Positions 1 through 7,505 of a stretch of DNA of 14,271 bases are shown here, one piece after another. The notes beneath the pieces are model-generated. The model was given only the letters and a program-made list of their open reading frames with translations, was not told the DNA's origin and searched no databases. Every line of letters starts with the position of its first letter. Position 1 is the stretch's first letter. The translations under genes and the position numbers were made by a program. Origin of the DNA: Physocladia obscura (lineage: Eukaryota > Chytridiomycota > Chytridiomycetes > Chytridiales > Chytriomycetaceae); NCBI GenBank assembly GCA_027596945.1, contig JADGJH010000346.1:6259-20529 (forward strand), given 5' to 3'.

Positions 1-789
1 CCCGCTTTTTTTCAATAGAATTTTTTTTTTTTTATTAAGTTCAAGGGAAACTGTTTTAACGTGACTGTCATCACGTCTGTTCTATAGATAAAGTATTCAC
101 AAAATTTTTTTCAAACCCAAAACTACACCTCCTCCAGACTTTGCCATTCACATCACTATTCTCCCTGCCACCACTTCCTGACACTGTTGCACATACAAAA
201 AAAAGGTTAAAAAGTCTTACTCCCAGACTCAATCTCGCGGCTTGCGTGCAGAAGCCACTCAAGTGTGGGAAACTGCAGATCATGAACTTTGATAAGGATG
301 AGAAGTGATATTTTTGTGCACGGTGAGTTTCAGAAATTATAGTAAATACGTGGGATAGATTGAAGGCAATGAAAAAAAGTTTTGTGTTTTCATTTTTTAA
401 TACTTTCCCAAAGTATACTATTTTCAAAACATAGCGCATTCTCATGCTTGTTGATGGAAGAAAAAGAAATGAAAATTAATATGTATTCGCGGCGATACTT
501 CTGTTATCCCATTATTTACTCAACTTGCGTCCTGCAACTTCGAAATTTTGTATTTCAATTTCCAAAATCAAATTTTTTTTCAAAAATTTGATGCGGAGAC
601 AATGTCCGAAGTCGTAATTATCGGCATATAGCTCTTTCATAAAAGTGCAGCTCTGATTGTACAAGAGGTGAAACTCAACAGCGTGTTTTTCAAAATAACA
701 AAAGCGATGAGGTAATCCAGCCCCACAAAAATTTGCCATAAATTGCATTTTCTGTGAAATTCTTATTATCGCAAATTGAAAGTAGAAAA
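1..789. other. AT-rich left flank, no intact gene
   Basis: I can support no intact gene here. The stretch begins with long T tracts, and an AATAAA on the minus strand (plus TTTATT at 31-36) could end a minus-strand transcript. The minus-strand open stretch at 71-445 has no recognisable domain. The only coding-like signal is a 29-codon relic at 602-688, listed separately. The last 100 bases should hold the promoter and 5' leader of the monooxygenase that starts at 790, but I see no convincing TATA or CCAAT element. Confidence 0.6.
602..688 (+). pseudogene. Relic of a flavoprotein monooxygenase N-terminus
   Basis: From the ATG at 602 the frame reads MSEVVIIGI, stop, LFHKSAALIVQE. It aligns without any gap to the start of the intact gene at 790, which reads MPKVIIIGAGLVGTSMAVAL. 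Shared positions include M1, V4, I6, I7, G8, L11, S15, A17 and Q21, and hydrophobic positions of the beta-alpha-beta FAD-binding fold are kept at several others. The second glycine of GxGxxG has become TAG and the third is His. Similarity fades after about 29 codons. I infer a partial tandem duplicate of the downstream gene, or the remains of a paralogue. The stretch is short, so chance similarity is not excluded. Confidence 0.5.
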
Positions 790-2239
790 ATGCCCAAGGT
801 TATCATTATCGGAGCGGGGCTCGTTGGTACGAGCATGGCGGTGGCTTTGCAGAAACAGGGATTCGAGGTTTCCGTGTACGACAAGATTGAGGTTTCGGCA
901 GAAGTTAGTAAGGGGAAGAGGTACCTTGAGTTTGGTGAGACTGGTGGCTCACTTGGAATCCAAGCCAATGGAATGCTTGTGTTGGACCGACTGGAATTGC
1001 TTGATAAAGTACTTGAGCAACCCCACACTCTCCTGGTAATTGGTTTTTAAATTGGTTGTTAATTTGAAAGTAGTTTAACCGATGGAGTGTGTTTTTTGCA
1101 GGAAGGAATGACATTCTTGAACGCAGACGGATCGGACCCTGTTTTTCGGTCGACGATTTCCAATAACCTCCCTGATAGGTTCAAAAAAGATGTGCACTTG
1201 ATGCGATCCCACCTTCAGAACGTGATCATGCGTAAATGTGGCGAGAGCGGCGTGCGCATGTTCATTAATATGAAACTTGAGTCGTTCTCACAGACTGACA
1301 GTGAAGTAACAGTCAAGTTCTCGGACGGCACCACAGTTACAGGAGACTATCTGGTTGGCGCGGATGGAATCCACTCAAATGTGCGGCGAATTCTGTTCCC
1401 CGAGCATCCAAAGGCTGAGTATTTCTGCGGCGGATACCTGGGCGTGTTCCAGCACGGCAAGAAGGTGGGCGACGCGACGCTGCAGCTCAAGTACCCGCTG
1501 TCCATCTACATGAACGGCCTGACTGGTTCGGCTGTGTTTGCGGCGCGTGTGGGGGACAGCCTCGGCGCGTGGAACGTTCTGCTGGCGAAGTCGCACGACG
1601 GCGACGCGTCTGCCAACGCCGCCAACGACGACTGGCGCCCCGCAGCCAACTTGCCGCAGGAGGCGGCGCGTCTTGCCGACCTTGTCAAGGAGTGGCAGTC
1701 GCCGCCGAACCTCGTCGACGCGGTTCTGCACGCCGACCGCATCACCCCAATCAATGTGTACGACCTGCCGAATCTGCCCAAATGGCACAAGGGCCGCGTT
1801 CTTCTGGCCGGCGATTCGGCACATGGGGTTTGTTGCTTTTATTGTTTTTTGTTTTTAATTGTCAAACCAATTCCCAAATAATAATATTAAGATGCTTCCC
1901 TCCTTTGGGCATGGGCTTGGTCAAGGCCTCGAAGATGTCAGTGTATTGGCGGACTTGTTTGCTGAGCTCGGAGGAGTTTATGCAGACCACCGTAAGGTAT
2001 TCGAGCTGTATGACAAGATCCGCATTCCTCGTGCGCACTCGGTTGCAAACACGTCCCGCAATGCGTCATCTACGACCTTTACGAATTCAAAGCTTCGCGA
2101 GAAGGTAATGCGCACGATGATGAAGTTTGCATTTTGGTTGAGCAACGTGCTTAAGTTGAATGATGTTGTCGGTGCCCATGATGTGCGGCTTGATGTGAAG
2201 AAAGCACTTGCTGCAGAAAACATTATTATTGCAAAGTAG
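790..2239 (+). CDS. FAD-dependent monooxygenase (class A flavoprotein, FAD_binding_3 type)
   Basis: Exons are 790-1035, 1102-1827 and 1892-2239. The introns (66 and 64 nt, both phase 0) have GT-AG ends, and the joined frame is 439 aa with stop TAG at 2237. All three signatures of class A flavoprotein hydroxylases are visible: the dinucleotide fold GAGLVG (G8, G10, G13) at the N-terminus, the DG motif VGADGIHSNVR around residues 167-177, and the GD motif LLAGDSAHG at 316-324. The GD motif continues across intron 2 into MLPSFGHGLGQG, which contacts the flavin in this family. Known members use NAD(P)H and O2 to hydroxylate or epoxidise aromatic or isoprenoid substrates (salicylate, kynurenine, zeaxanthin and urate enzymes). 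The substrate here cannot be read from sequence. Length fits a complete enzyme, with no obvious signal peptide or C-terminal anchor. ATG 790 is the first codon that places the Rossmann strand at the N-terminus. Exon 2 has a markedly GC-rich core. Confidence 0.9.
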
Positions 2240-2400
2240 AGCCCTGATGAATCCGAAAGGAATGGCGTTTCGAAAATTCTTTTTTTATAAATATTTTTTA
2301 TGCTCCTCTTTCTGAGTGGTTTTCTTAAGTTTATTACAGTCTGTTATACGTAATTACAGTCAAATTGTTGAGCAAACCTTTTTATCTTGATCCCAGGACT

Positions 2401-2440
2401 TCACTACGACTCTTTGTGCTTCATACGACTCTTGTTTGCT
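2401..2440. repeat. Imperfect 20-bp tandem repeat, two copies
   Basis: TCACTACGACTCTTTGTGCT is followed directly by TCATACGACTCTTGTTTGCT. The two units share TACGACTCTT and the ending TGCT, with a single-base gap. The repeat lies in the noncoding gap downstream of the monooxygenase, and no function is evident. Confidence 0.6.
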
Positions 2441-2796
2441 TTTTCCAACATTGGTAATGGTAATTTGACAAAAATCTTTTGGTAGCCGTTTATTATCTTC
2501 AACAAATAGGTGAAATAGAACTTGTTTCAGAAGGTTACGTCGTTAACTGATGTTCCAAAAATTCTGCACAAGAAGAACATTGAAAGACACTGCAATATTA
2601 TTTTGAGGGAAATAAAAGTCGCTTAACTCAAAATCTGTAATTTCAACAATTATTCGAATTCAGAACTTAGACTGGATACTTAAATACCTATTGAATGTAA
2701 AATAATATCAAAAAAAAGTGGTTAATAAATATAGTACATTAAATGAGAGGGTTGCAGATATTTGTAAAAATTTGTGTATCAATATGAAAAATGTGT

Positions 2797-2802
2797 TTTA
2801 TT
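2797..2802 (-). terminator. Polyadenylation signal AATAAA of the surface-protein gene
   Basis: Minus-strand CCAATAAAAC contains a canonical AATAAA about 80 nt downstream of the stop codon of the surface-protein gene. This is a suitable distance for its 3' end. Confidence 0.55.
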
Positions 2803-2880
2803 GGAAGCAAAAAAAGAAACAATAAGTAATAATAACATAGAAAAGCCATCGAGGAAGAAATTTAGAATAGAAATAAATAA

Positions 2881-3903
2881 TTAGGCATCAACGAGCGGAA
2901 TAGATCTAGCCTTGGAGTTCCGGATCCGAGCAACAAGAGCGCCAACAGCGACAGCCACGACACACCCAGCAATAACAATTCCGGCAATAGCGGCACCAGA
3001 AATTCCTTCTTCAACAGCAACAGGACTACCTCCGGCGGCAGCAAGATCAGCAATATTAACGTTGGAGGATGTAGCAGTGGGAGAGGTGGTAACGGAAGAA
3101 GCGACAGCATTGGCAGCGCCAGACGGGGGTTGACCATTCAAGGCGCATCCAGTAGTGTAGCATGTGTATCCGGCTGTGCAGTTCTGGAGGGGAACCCACC
3201 ACGGGTCAAAAGCGCACTGTCTTTTGTTGAAAATTAATTAAAATAAAAAACAGATAAAAAAAAGAATCAACATACTGTAGCACGTTTCCTTCGCATCGGT
3301 AGTGACCAAAGTCCGCATCAGAACACGTTTCAAGACCATCCGGTGTTTTTGGCGAACAGCCAGGACCAAGTGGGTTTCCAGTTGCCCGACAAGAGCCGCC
3401 ATTGACTGCACAATTGTTGCTGAGCACCCATGTCAGCGTTGATGAGCAAACGAGCAGTGATTCATCTGATGTACACGTGTAACTGCCGGGAGGTTTGCAA
3501 GCAGAGCCAATAAGACCTGGAATGAGTGCAGAAATAGCAGTAGTGGACGCGCCAGTATTTGCAGTTGACGTTGTTGTTGGGTTTCCTGACGGCGGCAAAG
3601 TTATTGGCACGGTGCATGCAGCGGTGGTTTGACTGCTCGCCTGGCACACGCTTTGGGCGTTGTTGACAGTGCAGTTTGTAATAATGTTCCACCAGGTTCC
3701 TAGTTTTTAACTTTAAAAAACAAAATAAATAAAAATAAAAAAACTGCACAGCACCAACCGTTGCATTGCCACAAAGATGCGTATGGTTCTGGACCGCATC
3801 CCTCAAAACCAGTATCAGATGCAGCGCAAGGTCCATGTGCAAAGGCCACGCTGGCAAATAGGGTGATTGCGATGAGTGTTTCCATGGTGTTCATTTTCAT
3901 CAT
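2881..3903 (-). CDS. Secreted, membrane-anchored protein with three six-cysteine modules (CBM19-like)
   Basis: Minus-strand exons are 3759-3903, 3276-3699 and 2881-3220. The 59 and 55 nt introns have GT-AG ends, and their phases join to 302 aa. Residues 1-22 form a signal peptide with likely cleavage AFA|HGPC. Three modules of six cysteines follow: C26-C77, C116-C163 and C174-C215. Each carries Trp-x4-Asn-Cys at its fourth cysteine (W52/C58, W139/C145, W198/C204). A Ser/Thr/Pro-rich linker (about 84-106) separates modules 1 and 2. After a second Ser/Thr/Ala stretch, one membrane helix (about 265-287) is followed by a basic 15-residue tail ending in PLVDA. This is the layout of a type I surface protein. 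Module 3 (GHYRC...WWVPLQNCTAGYTC) resembles CBM19 chitin-binding domains in cysteine and Trp spacing, so chitin binding at the cell surface is a reasonable inference. N-glycosylation sequons lie at N48, N57 and N203. No catalytic domain is visible. Confidence 0.8.
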
Positions 3904-4041
3904 TTGTTGATTTTTGTGTTTTTATTTTTGTGTTGTTCCTTTTCTTTTGAAGGACTCAAAAATTTTTTGTGGGCTTTGCAGTGGCTGAAAGAACCAAGCA
4001 TTGACATTTCATTGTGTCTTTACCAAAAAAAAAAGACTTTA

Positions 4042-4591
4042 TTTATCTAGTACGATAAAAAGAAATATTATTTCGCAGAGGCATCCTTGGAGTCCTCGCA
4101 CTACCTGTTTAAACGGCTGTTTGTTGTGGATAATATCGACGATACTCCACAGGATGAATTTCTTGTCGAAAAATTCGTTCACTAGGTTGTTGAAATACAC
4201 AACGTAGAAGTGACACCTATCTTGCTTGAGCGCCGTCCATAAAACAACTTAGTCTACCGTTAGGCTTTGGCTCTCGTTCCGAGTCAGGCAGCAGGCCCGC
4301 GTAAGCCCAGCCCAGCCCGGAGCCAGTAACATCGCGTCGATGAACGCGCTGTGCAGCTCGAAATTCAGCCTTGCATTAATATATATTTTTTCTTCTCAAT
4401 ATTAAATAAAAGGCTACATTCGAGAAAATTTCCTGCTTTGATCCAGTCATGATAATATGTGTTGTATTCGCCGGCGCTTTCACGAGAGAATGAAACTCGG
4501 CAACCCATTTCAGCGCGTTGAAGCTTGGCGAGAAAATTTTAATTGCTTTGCCCGATAAACAAATACTAGCGATTAAATGGCGCCGAAGTAT
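4042..4591 (-). pseudogene. Unidentified decayed coding region
   Basis: The minus strand reads as protein in two blocks. The first (4591 down to about 4379) is a 71-codon open frame containing SFNALKWVAEFHSLVKAP and NTTHIIMTGSKQ, with many G/C third positions. The second (about 4400 down to 4042) is in another frame and contains LNFELHSAFIDAMLLAPGW. It is interrupted by one TAA at 4249-4251 and then continues in the same frame through YVVYFNNLVNEFFDKKF and IVDIIHNKQPFKQVVRGLQ. The composition looks like that of a globular protein and is richer in GC than the surrounding gap. The frame change and internal stop suggest a pseudogene; an unrecognised intron could explain the frame change but not easily the stop. 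I do not recognise the family. Similar-looking fragments may reach about 4700. Confidence 0.42.
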
Positions 4592-4825
4592 TTACAATAG
4601 TCTCACGAGTTCTTTCGGTCAGATTCAATTTTCATTCTGCCCGATATCCATCACATATATATCCTGCTGTCCGGTCTGCCGCAATCCTTTCCCTCGCCGT
4701 CTCCAATTTTTTCTTTTTCATTTTAACTGAATAGCATCGCTGGATAAGCACCAGTCCGATCCAGCCTCTGTGATTCGTTTGTTTCCAAAATTAAATCTCA
4801 GCGAAATCCTGCAACAGGTAGAAGG

Positions 4826-4849
4826 GAGAGAGAGAGAGAGAGAGAGAGA
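4826..4849. repeat. (GA)12 microsatellite
   Basis: Twelve uninterrupted GA units lie in noncoding sequence. It is a simple repeat that is likely variable in length, with no sign of function. Confidence 0.95.
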
Positions 4850-5297
4850 AACACAGTCGTATTTATCGGTTTTCAACATTTATACATCAATAAATCCAGC
4901 AATAAACGAAGTAATAAATATGCAGAGAAAGAATGTTGTTGAAATTCAAAACGGACCTCTTTGTAGAATCAAAAAACAAGCTTAAAACAGTGATAATACG
5001 TTGCGTAGCATCACTGCTGTTGACATCAAAAAACTTTGCATATAATTCAATCGTCCAGAAAGCAGATGTCGATGTATTATTTGTCGCTTGTTGAAATACG
5101 GACGACTTTGCTGTTATATTTGAAAAACAACATTTAAACTTACCAAAGAAATCAGGAAAAATGCCTAATTGGTTGGGAAGCAGAAGCAGCGGAGGGCTAG
5201 AAGATGTCAGCTGGAGTGATTGAAGATTTGAATATTTTGAAATGAAGGTGAGGCAATCAGACTTTGCGTGTAAAAAATTTTTTTTTCTGAAATAAAT

Positions 5298-5303
5298 TTT
5301 ATT
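5298..5303 (-). terminator. Polyadenylation signal overlapping the GPCR stop codon
   Basis: The minus-strand sequence around the GPCR stop reads CGT CAA TAA AAT, so the TAA stop at 5299-5301 lies inside a canonical AATAAA. If used, the transcript would have a very short 3' untranslated region of roughly 10-30 nt after the stop. Confidence 0.5.
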
Positions 5304-6396
5304 GACGTTCATTTTCTGATTGACTATGTTTGACGAAAGTAGCTGGCTGGGTAGAGCGACGGTCTTCAATACCTGAATTTCTCGAAATTTGTGATGCACG
5401 GAAAAAGTTACCAAACACATTCTTTTGCAGAACCCTATCATACTTCAGAATGATAACTGGATTTACACATTCATTGCATCCGACACAAAACACTGCAACA
5501 AAATCATAAGTAGCAGTTGCTGGTAATCCAGTAAAAAGCTCGTACATTATTACTATTGAATAATTGGTTGGTTGTTTTTTTTCCTGCAATGAACACAAAA
5601 ATGGAAACTAACATGAAAAATATGGTATCCAACCAGTGAGAAAAGTACCAACAATAATTACGCTCTGCTTTAGTAATGCCATTTGCTTTTCAGTTAGTTT
5701 CTCTGCTGCAGCTTCATGTATCTCCAATTTTATTTCAGGCCCACCTTGATAATTTGGAAGTTCGAGTTCCTTCTTCACTTCGTTGTTGACATGTCGAACA
5801 CGGAAATATATTGCCAAATAGGAGTAACCAATAAAATTAATTGCAATTGTCAGTACAATAAACGAAGTGATTGAGAACCCTCTTGTTGTTTCTGAATACC
5901 ATGCATAGGAGCAATAAACATGACTACTTTGAAGAATAAATGTTTTGCTTGCAATACCCGCTGCAAATGGTGTACTTATTGCAGCAGCAAGTATAAAAGT
6001 TGAAAAAATCACATAAATTGTTGCAAAATATTTTGGAGGCTTTTTCTTTCTGATAATAACTGTGTATCTCATGAACGTGATTCCAACACAAAAAGAAACC
6101 GTGAGAGTCGGCAGTAAAAGTATCAGATCGCCGTGGATTTGGCAAGAAAGTGAGACGGGCATTGTGTTATCATCTTCGGCGGCAGTTTGTTGCCAGAGCA
6201 GTCTTGGGAGCGTGAAAATTAGGTTGTTGATTGCTACAACTGTGTCGCAGAAACAAATCCAAAAGGAAAGAAACGATGTCGATGGAAGTTTGTGAACGTG
6301 CCCGAGATTTGATGCAACAATTGTTCCATTTAATAATAGTCCCAGTATCGCGACAGCCGTTTGCAACGACAAGAAAAGGGTATCTTGATTACTCAT
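5299..6396 (-). CDS. Class A (rhodopsin-like) seven-transmembrane G protein-coupled receptor
   Basis: Exon 1 is 5613-6396 and exon 2 is 5299-5552. The 60-nt intron has GT-AG ends, and the joined frame is 345 aa. Seven hydrophobic helices are visible. Class A landmarks are N23 in TM1, D51 in TM2 (position 2.50), C85 at the top of TM3 pairing with a Cys in loop 2 (HVYCSYAW), R110 in MRY at the end of TM3 (a DRY variant), GWIPY in TM6 (W256, P258), and Asn-Pro in TM7 (CVNPVII). The N-terminus is short (about 10 residues). The third cytoplasmic loop is long and charged, and the tail is Ser/Arg-rich. The protein should sit in the plasma membrane and signal through heterotrimeric G proteins; the ligand is unknown. 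The intron falls right after TM6. A shorter 29-nt intron would create an immediate TGA, which supports the 60-nt choice. A broken copy of the TM6-TM7 end lies upstream. Confidence 0.85.
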
Positions 6397-7505
6397 ATAT
6401 AATTGGAGTAAATCTTTGATTTTTGTTCATTCTTGAAATTGTCAGTAAAGTTTGACACAAACAATACCAAATATTTTTACTCACTGTATCATACTGATTC
6501 TGTCATAGTATGAAAGTTTATTTTTAATTGTTGTAATAATTCTGATTTTCTGCGGCAGAATAGACAAAACATATTCTTTGCCAGGCTCATATTTGTAAAG
6601 CCTTAGTTGTTAAAAACTGTTGTTCTACATGCAGTCCAAACAATTCTATTAAGAGATTCAGTTTGGCACTGATGCAAACGCTATGTTTGATATTTCACGT
6701 CAATAGGCAAAAAAAACAACATTTACACACAGTATGGAAACAAGAAATTGCCAACAATAATTACATTTACGTTGCTTCAGTAGCGCCATTTATTTTTTAT
6801 CCAATATCTATGCGTCACTTTTTTTCTTTTTTTTTCTTCTGGTTTGGTTTCATAAAAATATGATAAGCAAAAAATTACATCTTACAGCAATCAGTTTGGA
6901 GCTATGGAGCAGTCATTTTCGCATTAGATAATAAAAAAATAATAAAAGAAAAAACATTATTGTTCACAATCAGTCGTTTTCTTGACGGACAAAATAGAAT
7001 GAGTATATGAGTCAGCGTATCAGTGTTTTGGTTTTTGTGACTTTTTATTGTCGATCACGAAACCAAAAAGTTTTCTGTAAATAAACGTATCTTTTCTTTC
7101 CGTGATTCCCTGCTGATTATCTATCCATCAGTCTGAATTTTTACCACTTGCATTCATTGCACTTCTCGTGACGCTTCCCAGAGCAAAACTTTTGACAAAT
7201 TTTCTTTTTTTTTTACCAACTAGCAATAATGATTTTTTTCTTACTCCGTTGCTCTTTTTTTCCTTTCCTCTGAATCCTATTTTGTCCAAAAGCTCTTATA
7301 AGTAGTGGATCTGTATTGGCTTTATCCTTCTGAATCATGCTTTATCCAATAAAATACTATAATGTGCTTGAATTTGAATGGTTTGGAGTTATTTGTTTGA
7401 AGGGGACAAAGATTCAAAGTATTTTTTTGCGCTTCTTCATTGGAATTTGTGGGTCATTCAATTTTTTTTTTTTGAAAAATTGGTGGGTTTTGAAGCGAGG
7501 AAAAG
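6397..7505. other. Divergent intergenic region between GPCR and DOCK genes
   Basis: This gap separates two divergent genes and should carry both promoters. It holds the GPCR relic at 6550-6816. Further right it is AT-rich, with T tracts and a weak imperfect repeat (TGAATCCTATTTTGTCCAA near 7271 and TGAATCATGCTTTATCCAA near 7331). Two ATTGG (inverted CCAAT) boxes lie at 7439-7443 and 7479-7483, within 70 nt of the DOCK start codon. I see no other coding signal. Confidence 0.5.
6550..6816 (-). pseudogene. Broken copy of the GPCR C-terminal part (TM6-TM7)
   Basis: Minus-strand codons from 6816 read D-A-stop-I-L-D-K-K-stop-MALLKQ. They align codon by codon with A-A-E-K-L-T-E-K-Q-MALLKQ of the intact receptor (residues about 230-244). 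Both stops are one-base changes (GAG to TAG, CAA to TAA). Just after MALLKQ a few inserted bases shift the frame, and then GTAATTATTGTTGG matches the intact VIIVG codons exactly at the DNA level. About 130 bases further on, LYKYEPGKEYVLSILPQ (6600 down to 6550) resembles the end of TM7, ILKYDRVLQKNVFGNFFR. The intervening part is only weakly alignable. The N-terminal five helices are not found. I infer an old tandem duplicate that has lost its 5' part. Confidence 0.72.

Larger units (their letters stand above)
2240..2880. other. Gap between convergent genes
   Basis: This AT-rich stretch holds the 3' ends of the monooxygenase (plus) and the cysteine-rich surface protein (minus). I find no coding signal in it. 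No canonical AATAAA lies close after the monooxygenase stop; the first on the plus strand is at about 2611, and the T-rich stretch with TATAAA near 2286 may serve instead. A short imperfect tandem repeat lies at 2401-2440. Confidence 0.6.
3904..5298. other. Gap between two minus-strand genes
   Basis: The part next to 3903 is T-rich and should hold the promoter of the surface-protein gene. About 4042-4591 looks like a decayed coding region (listed separately), with an unusually GC-rich patch near 4290-4350. A (GA)12 microsatellite lies at 4826-4849. From 4850 to 5297 there are open stretches on the minus strand but no recognisable domain and no convincing gene model. Confidence 0.5.

Noticed and set aside
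71..445. Minus-strand 124-codon open frame, with a GTAAGA donor-like site near 222
   Set aside because: It has no recognisable domain or signal. Splicing at the donor-like site would need a 37-43 nt intron and leads quickly to a stop.
1375..1824. Minus-strand 149-codon open frame
   Set aside because: It is antisense to monooxygenase exon 2, where high GC removes stops by chance. The plus-strand frame carries the real FAD motifs.
4240..4340. GC-rich patch with a T-loop-like GTTCCGAGTC, possible tRNA
   Set aside because: No acceptor stem, D arm or anticodon arm can be folded around it. The patch fits better as decayed coding sequence.
4887..5441. Minus-strand 184-codon open frame
   Set aside because: Its 5' part overlaps GPCR exon 2 in another frame, and the remainder has no domain. 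A GTAAGT donor near 5143 pairs only with an acceptor 33 nt away or with a weak one about 125 nt away, and neither gives a convincing product.
5584..5612. 29-nt intron in the GPCR ending at TTGCAG
   Set aside because: Joining there makes TGA immediately. The 60-nt intron from the same donor to AATAG at 5553 keeps the frame and a continuous TM6-loop-TM7.
6663..6863. Plus-strand open frame
   Set aside because: It is antisense to the GPCR relic and has no protein-like features of its own.
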